The position numbers and the translations under genes are program-made. Positions 1-8,493 of a DNA stretch of 64,000 nucleotides are shown piece after piece (position 1 is the first letter of the stretch; every line of letters starts with the position of its first letter). The notes beneath the pieces were generated by a model, which had not been told where the DNA came from, searched no databases, and was given only the letters and a program-made list of their open reading frames with translations. Source of the DNA: Streptomyces sp. NBRC 110611 (GTDB lineage: Bacteria; Actinomycetota; Actinomycetes; Streptomycetales; Streptomycetaceae); the NCBI RefSeq assembly GCF_001590865.1, contig NZ_BBUY01000008.1:62001-126000 (forward strand), written 5' to 3'.

Positions 1-296
1 CCCAGGTCGAGGATGTCGGGGTTCTTCGACGCGCCCTCGACGGTCTTCCAGACCACCGTGATCTCGTCCCCGACCTTCGCCGTCGCGGGCGCGTCGACCG
101 CCACCTTCGTGGTCCCCGCGATCGGCGGCAGCCCCGATATCGGCGGTGGCAGACACTCCGTCCGGTACGAGACCTCCGCCGCCCGGGCGGGCCCGGCCAT
201 GGTCATCACGCCCGCTCCCGCGAGTACCAGCGCGGCCGCCGAGGCCACCGCGGCTCTCCTCCGTTGCCTCATCCGTTGCCCCATCCGTTGCCCCAT
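1..296 (-). CDS. Secreted protein, N-terminal part only (cut by left window edge)
   Basis: This is the first ~98 codons of an exported protein whose remainder lies beyond the left edge. The N-terminus is a Sec-type signal: an Arg/Gln-rich start, a hydrophobic stretch (AAALVLAGAGVMTMA) and an AXA-like cleavage site (ARAAE) near residue 40. The ~58 visible mature residues match no family I recognise. It is third in a leftward operon. Its ATG shares one base with the upstream TGA (TGATG), so translation is probably coupled. The start is odd: a 12-bp unit repeats so that in-frame ATGs occur at 296, 284 and 272 (MGQRMGQRMRQR), and any of them could be used. Confidence 0.75.
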   Translation of the reverse strand, partial: MGQRMGQRMRQRRRAAVASAAALVLAGAGVMTMAGPARAAEVSYRTECLPPPISGLPPIAGTTKVAVDAPATAKVGDEITVVWKTVEGASKNPDILDL

Positions 297-2335
297 CACG
301 CAGAACCCTTCGACGTCGGTCGTTCGGTCGGTGTGCTGGACGGTGACGCAGTGGCGGACGGTGATGCGGTGGCGGACGGTGCGGAGTCCGCGGTGAACCA
401 CGGCAGCGCGGCGGAACCGCCGGCCGCTCGGGCGCCGCGCCCGCGGCCCACGCCGCCGCCCGCGCCCGTACGGCGTGGACGCACCCGGTTCACGATCGCC
501 ATCCCGACGCGGAACACCACCATCGGGATCACCAGGCACAACAGCACCCAGAAGAGCGTCACGCCCCATGGCCTCCCGACCCCCCAGGGCTGCTCGGCCA
601 GCACCTTGCCGCCGTACTTGAGGGCGATCAGATAGTCCCCGTGCGCGCCGGCCGCGAGCTCGACCGGCAGCCTGACCTCGGCCCTCTTGCCGGCGGGTAC
701 GGTCCCCCGCCACTGCCGCTCCTCCCACTGGGGCGCGAAGACGCCATGCGAGGTGCCGACGTGGAACACCGGATCCTTGGCCGGTGTGGGGCCGAGATTG
801 CCGATCGTGACGGTCAACTCGCGCTGCGGCGGGGCCCCGAACCAGGTCAGCAGGCCACTGCTGCCCGTCAGCCGGGGCGGGGAGAGTACCGTCAGCCGGC
901 CGCCGGTGCTCTCCTTGGGAAGCGGCGCGACGGGGTGGCCCGCTACCTGGAACGCGGCATCCACCGCGGCCGCCGCTCCGGTCACCGTCGACACATGCAC
1001 CACACAGGGGCAGGGCTTGGGCGGCTCGGCGACCGGGAGGCTCTTGTGGAACGCCCCCTGCGCGTCGGTGGTGACGGCCCGCCCGTCCCCGTTGGCGCAC
1101 GAGTTGGTACCGCCGATCATGTTCTGTCCGCAGATCAGCAGGGTGAGCAGCGCCCTGGGCCGCCAGCCGCGCCCGGTCACGGTGATGCTGCCGCCCTTGC
1201 CCGCCTCCTCCTTGGAGAGCCGGACGGTGGGCCCACCGTCGACCTCGGCGGTCACCCCGGCGGCAGCCGTGGTGACGGTCGTGGCGGCAGCCGTGGCAGC
1301 GGTCGTGGTGGTGAGAGTGGTGGCCGTCAGCATCAGGGCGGCCAGGGCCGCACACCGCACCGCCGCGGCCCCGCCCCGCCGCGTTCCCCTGGTGCGGCGC
1401 CATCGCCGTACGGCCACCAGGGCGCCGGCCGCGCCCGCCGCCGTCAGGCCCACCACCCCGGCGACGCCGCCCCACGGGACCGCCGTGTACGAGGCGGTGG
1501 CCGACCCGCGCGCCCCGCCCTCGGCGGTCACCGTGAGCCGGACGTCGACCGCGTCCAGAGCGGGCGGATCCGGCCACCGCTCCGTCAGCTCGACGGCCTG
1601 CCCGGGGCGCAGCGCGACCGGCAGGGTGCGGGCGGCACGCCGCAGCACCGGCCCGAACACCCCGTCGGCGCGCACCGCGAGCCGCGGAGCGAGCGTCGTA
1701 TTGCCACGATTGACCAGCGTGTACCGGATAGCCCCCTCGCCCCCACCCCCGCCCCCATGCCCGTCCACGTTCCCGTTCACGTCCACCTTCACGTTCTCGA
1801 CGGTCAGCGCGGACAACGCGGGCGCGGTCACCCGCACATGGACCGGTATGGCCACGCGCCGCCCGGCGCCCTTCCCCTCCTCCGCACCGCTGGTGGCGAC
1901 GATCGCGCCCGAGTGCTCGCCGGGGACCGCGTCGCGCGGCACGGTCACCGTGAACGGCACACCCGCGCGGGTACGCGGCGGAACCTTCACCTCGGACGAG
2001 GCCAACGTGATCCACGAGCCCGCTCCCGTACCGGATCCGGAAGCGGAACCGGAACCTGAACCGGAGCCGCGCAGCCGTACGGTGACGGCATGACCGGTGG
2101 GATTGCTGAGGCTCAGCCGGTCGGCCGGAACCGTGCCCGGCGCGCCCTCCAGATAGAAGTACGGGCGGTCCCGCGCACTCGGTTCAGCGCCGTCACCGGG
2201 CGCGGGCGCGGCGTCCCAGCCCCCGTCCGCCGCCCCCGCCACGGCCACCGCCACGACGGGATCGCCCAGCAGCGCGGCGGCGACCGCGAGGACCGCACCG
2301 CAGACCACAGCCCGGGCCCGGGCCCGGAACGGCAT
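296..2335 (-). CDS. Large two-part surface protein (WxL/DUF916-like region plus neocarzinostatin-like region)
   Basis: The protein has 679 residues and is exported and membrane-anchored. An N-terminal signal (about 1-36) is followed by beta-rich sequence resembling DUF916/WxL-type peptidoglycan-associated domains (about 50-285), a membrane segment (about 290-312) and an Arg-rich stop. A second signal-like Ala/Thr hydrophobic stretch follows (about 325-352). A region resembling neocarzinostatin-family folds comes next (about 360-470, paired Cys, TDAQGAF), then further beta sequence. A C-terminal membrane helix (about 593-613) leads to a Ser/Thr/Pro-rich tail. The layout suggests two ancestral genes joined in frame. 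It overlaps both neighbours by one base (TGATG). Domain names are my inference from composition and short motifs; the function is probably cell-surface structural or adhesive. Confidence 0.75.
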   Translation of the reverse strand: MPFRARARAVVCGAVLAVAAALLGDPVVAVAVAGAADGGWDAAPAPGDGAEPSARDRPYFYLEGAPGTVPADRLSLSNPTGHAVTVRLRGSGSGSGSASGSGTGAGSWITLASSEVKVPPRTRAGVPFTVTVPRDAVPGEHSGAIVATSGAEEGKGAGRRVAIPVHVRVTAPALSALTVENVKVDVNGNVDGHGGGGGGEGAIRYTLVNRGNTTLAPRLAVRADGVFGPVLRRAARTLPVALRPGQAVELTERWPDPPALDAVDVRLTVTAEGGARGSATASYTAVPWGGVAGVVGLTAAGAAGALVAVRRWRRTRGTRRGGAAAVRCAALAALMLTATTLTTTTAATAAATTVTTAAAGVTAEVDGGPTVRLSKEEAGKGGSITVTGRGWRPRALLTLLICGQNMIGGTNSCANGDGRAVTTDAQGAFHKSLPVAEPPKPCPCVVHVSTVTGAAAAVDAAFQVAGHPVAPLPKESTGGRLTVLSPPRLTGSSGLLTWFGAPPQRELTVTIGNLGPTPAKDPVFHVGTSHGVFAPQWEERQWRGTVPAGKRAEVRLPVELAAGAHGDYLIALKYGGKVLAEQPWGVGRPWGVTLFWVLLCLVIPMVVFRVGMAIVNRVRPRRTGAGGGVGRGRGARAAGGSAALPWFTADSAPSATASPSATASPSSTPTERPTSKGSA

Positions 2336-3090
2336 CAGGCGTGCTGCCGGGGCCGGGTCAGCCAGAGCACACCGGCCACACCGGCCAGCAGCACCGTGCC
2401 GCCGAGCGTGCCCAGCGCGATCGCGGAGTCCGCCGGCCCGGTCTGCGGGAGCTGGTCACCGGGCGAGCCACCGGAAACCGTACCGCCGGAACCGCCGGAA
2501 CCGCCGGAGCCACCGGAACCGCCAGATCCGTTAGATCCGCCGGAACCACCCGCCCCCTTCACGTCGAGGGTCAGCGAGGGCTTCGGGTCGTTGGCGGGAG
2601 TACAGGTCGTGGTGGTGCCCAGCGCCTTGATGGTGAGCGTGGCGGCCGTGAAGGTGACCTTGCCGCTGCCCTTGGGGGTGTAGGTGCCGCTCAAGTCACT
2701 GATCTTGATCGGGGTGTTGGCCGGTATCGCGCTGTCGTTGGGCGGCCCGGAGACCGGCACCGTACCGCTCTCCGCGCCGCCCAGCTTGATCAGCGCACTG
2801 GGCTTCATGGCGCCCTTGCCCAGTTCCACGGGGCTGGACGAGACCCCCTTCTGGAAGGACATCACAAGCTGGTACGCGCCGTTGCCGCCGGGGGTGCCCT
2901 TGATGTCGATCGGCGAGACCGCGCCCTTGTTCCCGATCGGTGTCCTGCACTGGTAGTTGACGTCGACGACCTCGGCGTGGGCGGCCGACACGGCGAGCAT
3001 CACCGCGGCCCCCGCCGCCATCGCCACGGCAGCGGTGCGGCCGGCCGTCCGGCGCGGACACCTGCCGTGCTGTTCGTAGAAGCGGGCCAC
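2335..3090 (-). CDS. Secreted protein with LPXTG-like C-terminal sorting signal
   Basis: The 251-residue protein is first in the three-gene leftward surface operon. The GTG start at 3090 is preceded by GGAGGGG at eight-base spacing. It has a Sec signal (residues ~1-39, AHA cleavage), a mature beta-type domain with two Cys, and a flexible Gly/Ser repeat linker (GGSGGSGGSGG). The end is a cell-wall sorting signal: LPQTG, a hydrophobic helix (about 221-243) and a basic tail (RPRQHA). This arrangement predicts covalent attachment to peptidoglycan by a sortase. Streptomyces class E sortases usually prefer LAXTG, so LPQTG may be used by another sortase or serve mainly as an anchor. The exact role is unknown. 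Confidence 0.85.
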   Translation of the reverse strand: MARFYEQHGRCPRRTAGRTAAVAMAAGAAVMLAVSAAHAEVVDVNYQCRTPIGNKGAVSPIDIKGTPGGNGAYQLVMSFQKGVSSSPVELGKGAMKPSALIKLGGAESGTVPVSGPPNDSAIPANTPIKISDLSGTYTPKGSGKVTFTAATLTIKALGTTTTCTPANDPKPSLTLDVKGAGGSGGSNGSGGSGGSGGSGGSGGTVSGGSPGDQLPQTGPADSAIALGTLGGTVLLAGVAGVLWLTRPRQHA

Positions 3091-3418
3091 TGTCCGTTCC
3101 CCTCCTCCCGGAGCGCACCGCCGGAGGTTGCTGACGGCACATCAGATTGGCCGCTCAAGGTACGCCGGGGACCTTGCCGAGGGAAGGCACGGCACAGCCC
3201 CGATCGGTACGGGCCGGCGCCGGCGGGGAATTCCGGCCGCGCGCAGGCGGTCACGGCCACCCGTACGACAGCGGGCTCGGCGGCCATGGACACTGGACGG
3301 GGCCGGACCTCGGCCACCGGACACCAGAACGCGGGCCCTGAAAAGGCCCGCGCTCTCCTCGTCCCACCGCTCGATCCGTGCCCCGCCCGCCAGAAACGGC
3401 CCGGTCCGCCCCCGCGCG
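3091..3418. other. Gene-free stretch between surface operon and anti-sigma-type kinase
   Basis: This stretch holds the upstream region and ribosome binding site of the surface operon (GGAGGGG at about 3097-3103, minus strand) and a terminator hairpin at 3330-3352 serving the kinase gene. I see no convincing coding sequence or -10/-35 pair. Confidence 0.6.
3330..3352 (-). terminator. Hairpin terminator after the anti-sigma-type kinase gene
   Basis: An inverted repeat with 8-bp arms (CGCGGGCC / GGCCCGCG) and a short A/T-rich loop lies 67 bases downstream of the kinase stop codon. There is no long T-tract, as is usual in Streptomyces. Confidence 0.55.
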
Positions 3419-3922
3419 TCAGGACGGTGCGGCGAGCTCCGCCCAGACGGTCTTGCCCGCGCCGTCCGTATTGCGCACCACGCCCCAGTCCAGGCACAGC
3501 CGCTGCACGATGAACATGCCATGGCCTCCCGGACGGCCCGGGCGGTGCGGACTGCGGGGCGACGGCGAGCCCGCGCCGAGGTCGCTGACCTCCAGGCGCA
3601 GCACTTTGGAGGTGCAGCGCAGCCGCAGCTCCTCGGGCCCTTCGGCGTGCAGGCAGGCGTTGGTGACCAGCTCCGAGACGACGAGCAGGACGTCCTCGGC
3701 CGCGGCGCGCTGATCGGCGTTGGCGGCCGGCAGCCAGCCCCAGTCGTGCAGGGCCTGCCGGGCGAAGTCACGGGCCCGCGCCACGGCGCCCCGGGTGCCC
3801 GCCAGGCGCAGCCGGCGGATCTGGCCCGCCGGGGTGGCGGCGGCCGGAACGGCGGCGGAAGCACCGGCGCCGCCCGGCTCCGGGCCGAGATCGCCCGGCG
3901 GGTACGGCCGGGTGGTGCTCAT
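3419..3922 (-). CDS. ATP-binding anti-sigma-type serine kinase (RsbW/SpoIIAB-like HATPase)
   Basis: The protein has 167 residues with a GHKL/HATPase_c fold of the RsbW class. An N-box reads VVSELVTNACLHA (about residues 80-92). A D-x-G motif (VSDLGAG) and a G2-like GGHGMFIVQRL segment follow. Such proteins bind and inhibit a SigB/F-type sigma factor or phosphorylate a STAS antagonist. It lies 173 bases downstream of the STAS gene and near the sigma gene, so the three probably form one partner-switching module. The S. coelicolor SigI locus is known to have such partners, but which protein is the direct sigma inhibitor cannot be told from sequence. The disordered Ala/Pro-rich N-terminus is unremarkable. 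Confidence 0.85.
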   Translation of the reverse strand: MSTTRPYPPGDLGPEPGGAGASAAVPAAATPAGQIRRLRLAGTRGAVARARDFARQALHDWGWLPAANADQRAAAEDVLLVVSELVTNACLHAEGPEELRLRCTSKVLRLEVSDLGAGSPSPRSPHRPGRPGGHGMFIVQRLCLDWGVVRNTDGAGKTVWAELAAPS

Positions 3923-4095
3923 CAGCGCTTCACCTCACCGATTCGCCTATTCACGGAGAACAGATACCTGACTGATTGCAACGGATTCAGGTGTCTCCTG
4001 CCCGACCGGACCGCGAGAACACCCACTTCTTGGATACGGAAGTTGTGACACGTACAACGTGCCCGGACGACGACGTTCCGGGCCTCGATGCCATG

Positions 4096-4464
4096 TCAGT
4101 CGGCCAGGGCCGTATCAAGGGAGTCATGCACCGTGAAGACCGCGTCGGCGCCGGTGATCTCGAAGACCCGGGCGACCACCGGCTGCATTCCGGCCAAATG
4201 GACCGCGCCTCCCGCGGCCTCCGCTTTGAGGCGGGCGCCCAGCAGCACATTGAGACCGGTGGAGTCCATGAACTCAAGGCGTGAGCAGTCCACCACCAGG
4301 CGTGCATATCCGTCGGCCACACAGCCCTCCAGCGACTCACGCAACAGATCCGCGGTGTGGTGATCAAGCTCACCCGCGACCGTCACGACTGCGCTGGCGC
4401 CGTGATGGCGGACCCCGACCTGAAGCCGCCCCCGGCTCGCACTGCCGACCGTCCCGCGGTCCAT
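4096..4464 (-). CDS. STAS-domain anti-sigma factor antagonist
   Basis: The 122-residue protein is a single STAS domain (SpoIIAA/RsbV-like) with the phosphorylatable serine in the DSTGLN motif (about residues 65-70). I chose the ATG at 4464 because AGAGGGG lies 9 bases upstream; a TTG at 4494 would add ten residues. In the partner-switching model, unphosphorylated antagonist binds the anti-sigma kinase and frees the sigma factor. It is divergent from the sigma gene across about 275 bases and in the same orientation as the kinase. Context suggests the ArsI-type antagonist of the SigI system, but that assignment rests on synteny. Confidence 0.88.
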   Translation of the reverse strand: MDRGTVGSASRGRLQVGVRHHGASAVVTVAGELDHHTADLLRESLEGCVADGYARLVVDCSRLEFMDSTGLNVLLGARLKAEAAGGAVHLAGMQPVVARVFEITGADAVFTVHDSLDTALAD

Positions 4465-4739
4465 GCGCGCGCACCCCTCTTGCTGTCTCGACAACGACTG
4501 ATCGATCGACTGATCGCTTACGACTGCGCTCGTGGAACCCTACGCCTTCCTGACGCGCACCGGTAGCCGAACAAGCCGCATATTGCCCAATATACGGACA
4601 ACACGCACTTGCCATCTTCAGGCAAAGGCAGGTAGGCGTAGTAAGGACACATTCGACACGGCCGGCTTTGGAGGCGCCGCACACCGCAGCTTCACACAGA
4701 GGCTTCGGCAGCCATATGCCGAGAACGATGGAGGAGACC

Positions 4740-5678
4740 ATGTCACCCCGGCTCGACGAATTGCGCACCGACGACCACCGGCAGCCCGCATCGTCGACAC
4801 CCCTGTCCGAATCGACCGGGCATATCCCTTCCCAGCCGCTCCCTGCCGAAACAGACCCGGCAGGTATGCCTGAGATCGACGGTCTGCCCGAGATCCCGCC
4901 GTTCGACGAGGTGGGCCCGGTGGACGCGAGGGCTCTGTCCAAAACCCTCTTCGAGCGCCTGGAATCGCTCGAGGAAGGCACCCACGAATTCGCGTATGTC
5001 CGCAATACCCTGGTCGAGCTCAACCTCGCCCTGGTGAAGTTCGCGGCCTCCCGTTTCCGCTCCCGCAGCGAGCCCATGGAGGACATCGTCCAGGTGGGCA
5101 CGATCGGCCTGATCAAGGCGATCGACCGCTTCGAGCTCAGCCGTGGCGTCGAGTTCCCGACGTTCGCGATGCCGACCATCGTCGGCGAGATCAAGCGCTT
5201 CTTCCGTGACACCAGCTGGTCGGTGCGCGTACCGAGGCGTCTGCAGGAACTGCGTCTGGACCTCGCCAAGGCGAGCGACGAACTGGCGCAGAAGCTGGAC
5301 CGCTCCCCCACGGTGCCCGAGCTCGCCGAACGCCTCGGCATCACCCATGACGAGGTCGTGGAGGGGATGGCGGCGAGCAACGCCTACACCGCGAGCTCGC
5401 TGGACGCCCAGCCCGAGGAGGACGACAGCGAAGGCGCGCTGGCGGACCGTATCGGCTATGAGGACCACGGCCTGGAAGGCATCGAGTACGTCGAGTCCCT
5501 CAAGCCGCTGATCGCCGAACTCCCCTCGCGCGACCGGAAGATCCTCTCACTGCGCTTCGTCGCCAATATGACGCAGTCCGAGATCGGCGAGGAGCTGGGC
5601 ATCTCCCAGATGCACGTCTCCCGTCTGCTCTCCCGGACGCTCGTACGGCTCCGCAAAGGGCTGATGGTCGAGGAGTGA
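4740..5678 (+). CDS. sigI: Group 3 RNA polymerase sigma factor (SigB/SigF family)
   Basis: The 312-residue sigma factor has all regions of the SigB/F/G family. Region 2 runs at about residues 85-160 (EDIVQVGTIGLIKAIDRF, EFPTFAMPTIVGEIKRFFRD). Region 3 contains SPTVPELAERLG. Region 4 has the helix-turn-helix MTQSEIGEELGISQMHVSRL (about 270-290). The ATG at 4740 is preceded by GGAGGA at five bases. It faces away from the STAS and kinase genes and sits beside the hut operon, the same neighbourhood as S. coelicolor sigI as I remember it. These sigma factors act in osmotic and developmental stress. The symbol rests on synteny; paralogues are many in Streptomyces. Confidence 0.85.
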   Translation: MSPRLDELRTDDHRQPASSTPLSESTGHIPSQPLPAETDPAGMPEIDGLPEIPPFDEVGPVDARALSKTLFERLESLEEGTHEFAYVRNTLVELNLALVKFAASRFRSRSEPMEDIVQVGTIGLIKAIDRFELSRGVEFPTFAMPTIVGEIKRFFRDTSWSVRVPRRLQELRLDLAKASDELAQKLDRSPTVPELAERLGITHDEVVEGMAASNAYTASSLDAQPEEDDSEGALADRIGYEDHGLEGIEYVESLKPLIAELPSRDRKILSLRFVANMTQSEIGEELGISQMHVSRLLSRTLVRLRKGLMVEE

Positions 5679-5722
5679 CGGACCGCGGTCGCGTCCGGCC
5701 GCCACGGCCGCGCGCCGCCCGC

Positions 5723-5770
5723 GCGGAGGAGGGCCCGCCCCGAGGCTTCTGGGGACGGGCCCTCCTCCGC
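5723..5770. terminator. Strong bidirectional hairpin terminator between sigma gene and hutI
   Basis: A long inverted repeat (left arm GCGGAGGAGGGCCCGCCC, right arm GGACGGGCCCTCCTCCGC, one mismatch) separates the converging sigma-factor and hut transcripts. Confidence 0.85.
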
Positions 5771-5812
5771 TGTCACACTCCACTGTCAGCCTCCGCTGCC
5801 GGACCGGAACCG

Positions 5813-6994
5813 TCAGACCAGAACTCCCTTGTGCCATACGGCCGATACGAGCGGCACGCCCGGCCGGTAGGCGAGGTGGACGTGCGAGGGCGCGTCCAGG
5901 AGGGCGAGGTCGGCGCGGGCGCCGGGGGTGATCACGCCGACGTCCGTGCGGCGCAGGGCGCGGGCGCCGCCCGCGGTGGCCGACCAGACGGCCTCGTCGG
6001 GCGTCATCCCCATGTCCCGGACGGCCAGCGCGATGCAGAACGGCATGGAACTGGTGAAGGACGAGCCGGGGTTGCAGTCGGTGGACAGCGCCACGGTGGC
6101 GCCGGCGTCGAGCAGCGGGCGGGCGTCGGGCCAGGTGGCGCGGGTGGAGAACTCGGCGCCCGGCAGGAGGGTGGCGACGGTGTCGGACTGCGCCAGGGCG
6201 TCGATGTCGGCGTCGGTGAGGTGGGTGCAGTGGTCGGCGGAGGCGGCGCCGAGCTCGACCGCGAGCTGGACGCCGGGGCCGTGGCCGAGCTGGTTGGCGT
6301 GCACCCGCGGCCGCAGCCCCTTGGCCCGGCCCGCGGTGAGGATGGCGCGGGCCTGGTCGCCGTCGAAGGCGCCCCGCTCGCAGAAGACGTCGATCCAGCG
6401 GGCGTACGGGGCGCAGGCGTCCAGCATCGTGCCGGTGACGAGGCCGACGTAGCCGGCCGGGTCGTCGGCGTAGTCGGGCGGGACGATGTGCGCGCCGAGG
6501 AAGGTGACCTCGTCGGTGTGCTCGGCGGCGATGCGCAGTGCGCGGGCCTCGTCCTCGACGGTGAGGCCGTAACCGGACTTGGTCTCCTGGGTGGTGGTGC
6601 CCTGGCGGAGCCCCTCGGCGAGGTAGCGGGCCACGTTGGCGCTCAGGGCGTCGTCGGTGGCGGCGCGGGTGGCGGCGACGGTGGTGCGGATGCCGCCGGC
6701 GGAGTACGGGCGGCCGGACATCCGGGCGTTGAACTCCGCGGTGCGGTCGCCGGCGAAGACCAGGTGGGAGTGGGAGTCGACGAAGCCGGGGAGGCCGGCC
6801 CGGCCGCCGGCGTCGACGGCGTTGTCAGTGGCGGGTGCTTTGCTGGACGTACCGACCCAGGCGATGCGGTCGCCGTCGATGACGACCGCCGCGTCCTGGA
6901 TCAGACCGAGGGGGCCTTCACCGAGGGAGGGGTCGTTGGTGACGAGCTGGGCGATGTGGGTGATGGCGGTGGTCGGCGCGGAAGTCGTCGTCAT
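5813..6994 (-). CDS. hutI: Imidazolonepropionase
   Basis: HutI hydrolyses imidazolone-5-propionate to N-formimidoyl-L-glutamate, the third step of histidine breakdown. The 393-residue amidohydrolase keeps the metal-binding HSH (about 75-77, in FVDSHSHLVF), the THE-type GYGLTVEDE and HIVPP segments, the HANQLGHGPG loop and the late STDCNPG motif. The ATG at 6994 follows AGGAGAA at about ten bases. Reading further upstream without a stop is possible, but that stretch is only the 18-bp repeats of the intergenic gap. It is last in the hut operon, 104 bases after hutF, and ends before a strong terminator. Confidence 0.95.
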   Translation of the reverse strand: MTTTSAPTTAITHIAQLVTNDPSLGEGPLGLIQDAAVVIDGDRIAWVGTSSKAPATDNAVDAGGRAGLPGFVDSHSHLVFAGDRTAEFNARMSGRPYSAGGIRTTVAATRAATDDALSANVARYLAEGLRQGTTTQETKSGYGLTVEDEARALRIAAEHTDEVTFLGAHIVPPDYADDPAGYVGLVTGTMLDACAPYARWIDVFCERGAFDGDQARAILTAGRAKGLRPRVHANQLGHGPGVQLAVELGAASADHCTHLTDADIDALAQSDTVATLLPGAEFSTRATWPDARPLLDAGATVALSTDCNPGSSFTSSMPFCIALAVRDMGMTPDEAVWSATAGGARALRRTDVGVITPGARADLALLDAPSHVHLAYRPGVPLVSAVWHKGVLV

Positions 6995-7033
6995 CGCGGG
7001 GGTGTTCTCCTTGAGCCGGGTACGGCGGGTCGG

Positions 7034-7105
7034 CTGCGTACGGTTCAGCCAAGTGGACCGCTTCAGCGGGGTGGGGCGGTTCAGCCGGGCGGGGCCGTTC
7101 AGCCG
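7034..7105 (-). repeat. Four 18-bp imperfect tandem repeats between hutF and hutI
   Basis: Four consecutive 18-bp units (minus-strand core CGGCTGAACCGCCCCACC) fill most of the hutF-hutI gap, the first one overlapping the hutF stop. The period is a multiple of three and the stretch stays open in the hutI frame. Confidence 0.85.
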
Positions 7106-8493
7106 CGTACGGCGGCGATGGACTCTGCGAGAGCGGTGGGTACGTCGGCGAGAAGCGTGTGCACACCGTCCCGGACGATCTGCCGACCGCCGACGATGGT
7201 GTGCCGGATGTCCGCCGCGGAGGCGGCGAATACGGCCGTCTCCGCGGCCAGCCGTGGCAGCGGTCCGGCGGTGCGTACGGAGTCCAGCGCGATCGTGGTG
7301 AGGTCGGCGAGCGCTCCGGCTTCGATGGTGCCGGCGTCGTCCCAGCCCAGGGCGGTGTGGCCGTCCGTGGTGGCGGCGCGCAGCAGGGCGGCGGCCGTCC
7401 AGTGCCCGCGGGTGCGGGTGCGCAGCCGCTCGTCGAGCTCCATGGCACGGGCCTCTTCGAGGAGGTCGATGACGGCGTGACTGTCGCTGCCGAGCGACAG
7501 CGGGCTGCCGCGGCCCTGGAGCCGGGCGGCCGGGCCGATGCCGTCGGCGAGGTCGCGTTCGGTGGTGGGGCACATGCACACACCGGTGGTGGAGTCGCCG
7601 AGCAGCCCGATGTCCGCTTCGGTGAGGTGGGTGGCGTGCACGGCCGTGGTGCGTGGCCCCAACGCACCGTGGTCGGCGAGCAGTTGGGCGGGGGTGCAGC
7701 CGTGGGCCTCGTGGCAGGCGTCGTTCTCGGCGGTCTGCTCGGAGAGGTGGACGTGCAGCGGGGCCTGCCGCTCGCGGGCCCAGTCCGCAACGGTGCTCAA
7801 CTGCCCGGCGGGGACGGCACGTACGGAGTGCAGGGCGGCGCCGATACGGGCGTGTGCGCGGCCGTCCTTGAGCGCGTCGGCGCGCTGGGCCCAGCGGTCG
7901 GCGGTGCCGTCGGAGAAGCGCAGCTGGTGCCGGTCGGGCGGGGCGCCGAAGCCGGACGAGAGGTAGGCGGTGTCGAGCAGGGTGATGCGGATGCCCGCGT
8001 CGGCGGCGGCCTCGATCAGCGCCTCGCCCATGGCGTTGGGGTCGCTGTAGGGGGTGCCGCCGGGCGCGTGGTGGAGGTAGTGGAACTCCCCGACGCAGGT
8101 GATACCGGCCAGCGCCATTTCGGCGTACACGGCGCGGGCGAGCGCGTAATAGGTGTCGGGGGTGAGCCGGTCGGCGACGCCGTACATCACCTCGCGCCAG
8201 GTCCAGAACGTTCCGCTGCCGACCTGGACGGTGCCGCGCAGGGCGCGGTGGAACGCATGGCTGTGCGCATTGGCCAGGCCCGGGATCGTCAGACCGTACA
8301 AGGCCACGGCGCCGGGCGGTGGTGCGGGCGCCCCCTTCCGTACGGCCGCGATCCGCCCGTCCGCCACGTCCACGGTGACGCCCGGTTCGACGTAGGTGCC
8401 GAGCCAGGCGTGTTCGAGCCAGTACGACGTCGGGGCAGCCGGTGTCGCCGGGGTTGCCTGCGTCGTCGGTGTTGCCTGCGTCGTCAGTGGCAC
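7099..8493 (-). CDS. hutF: Formimidoylglutamate deiminase
   Basis: HutF converts N-formimidoyl-L-glutamate to N-formyl-L-glutamate and ammonia. The 464-residue protein has the amidohydrolase HxH motif (NAHSHAFHR), the HLSEQTAEN segment and the distal metal/substrate motif GSDSHAVIDLLEEAR. The likely GTG start at 8493 is preceded by GGAGGGG and overlaps the end of the M20 amidohydrolase gene by ten bases. The first ~20 residues are a Thr/Gln/Ala repeat made by two 18-bp units, probably not part of the fold. HutF implies the five-step pathway via formylglutamate rather than the four-step formamide route. Confidence 0.93.
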   Translation of the reverse strand: MPLTTQATPTTQATPATPAAPTSYWLEHAWLGTYVEPGVTVDVADGRIAAVRKGAPAPPPGAVALYGLTIPGLANAHSHAFHRALRGTVQVGSGTFWTWREVMYGVADRLTPDTYYALARAVYAEMALAGITCVGEFHYLHHAPGGTPYSDPNAMGEALIEAAADAGIRITLLDTAYLSSGFGAPPDRHQLRFSDGTADRWAQRADALKDGRAHARIGAALHSVRAVPAGQLSTVADWARERQAPLHVHLSEQTAENDACHEAHGCTPAQLLADHGALGPRTTAVHATHLTEADIGLLGDSTTGVCMCPTTERDLADGIGPAARLQGRGSPLSLGSDSHAVIDLLEEARAMELDERLRTRTRGHWTAAALLRAATTDGHTALGWDDAGTIEAGALADLTTIALDSVRTAGPLPRLAAETAVFAASAADIRHTIVGGRQIVRDGVHTLLADVPTALAESIAAVRG

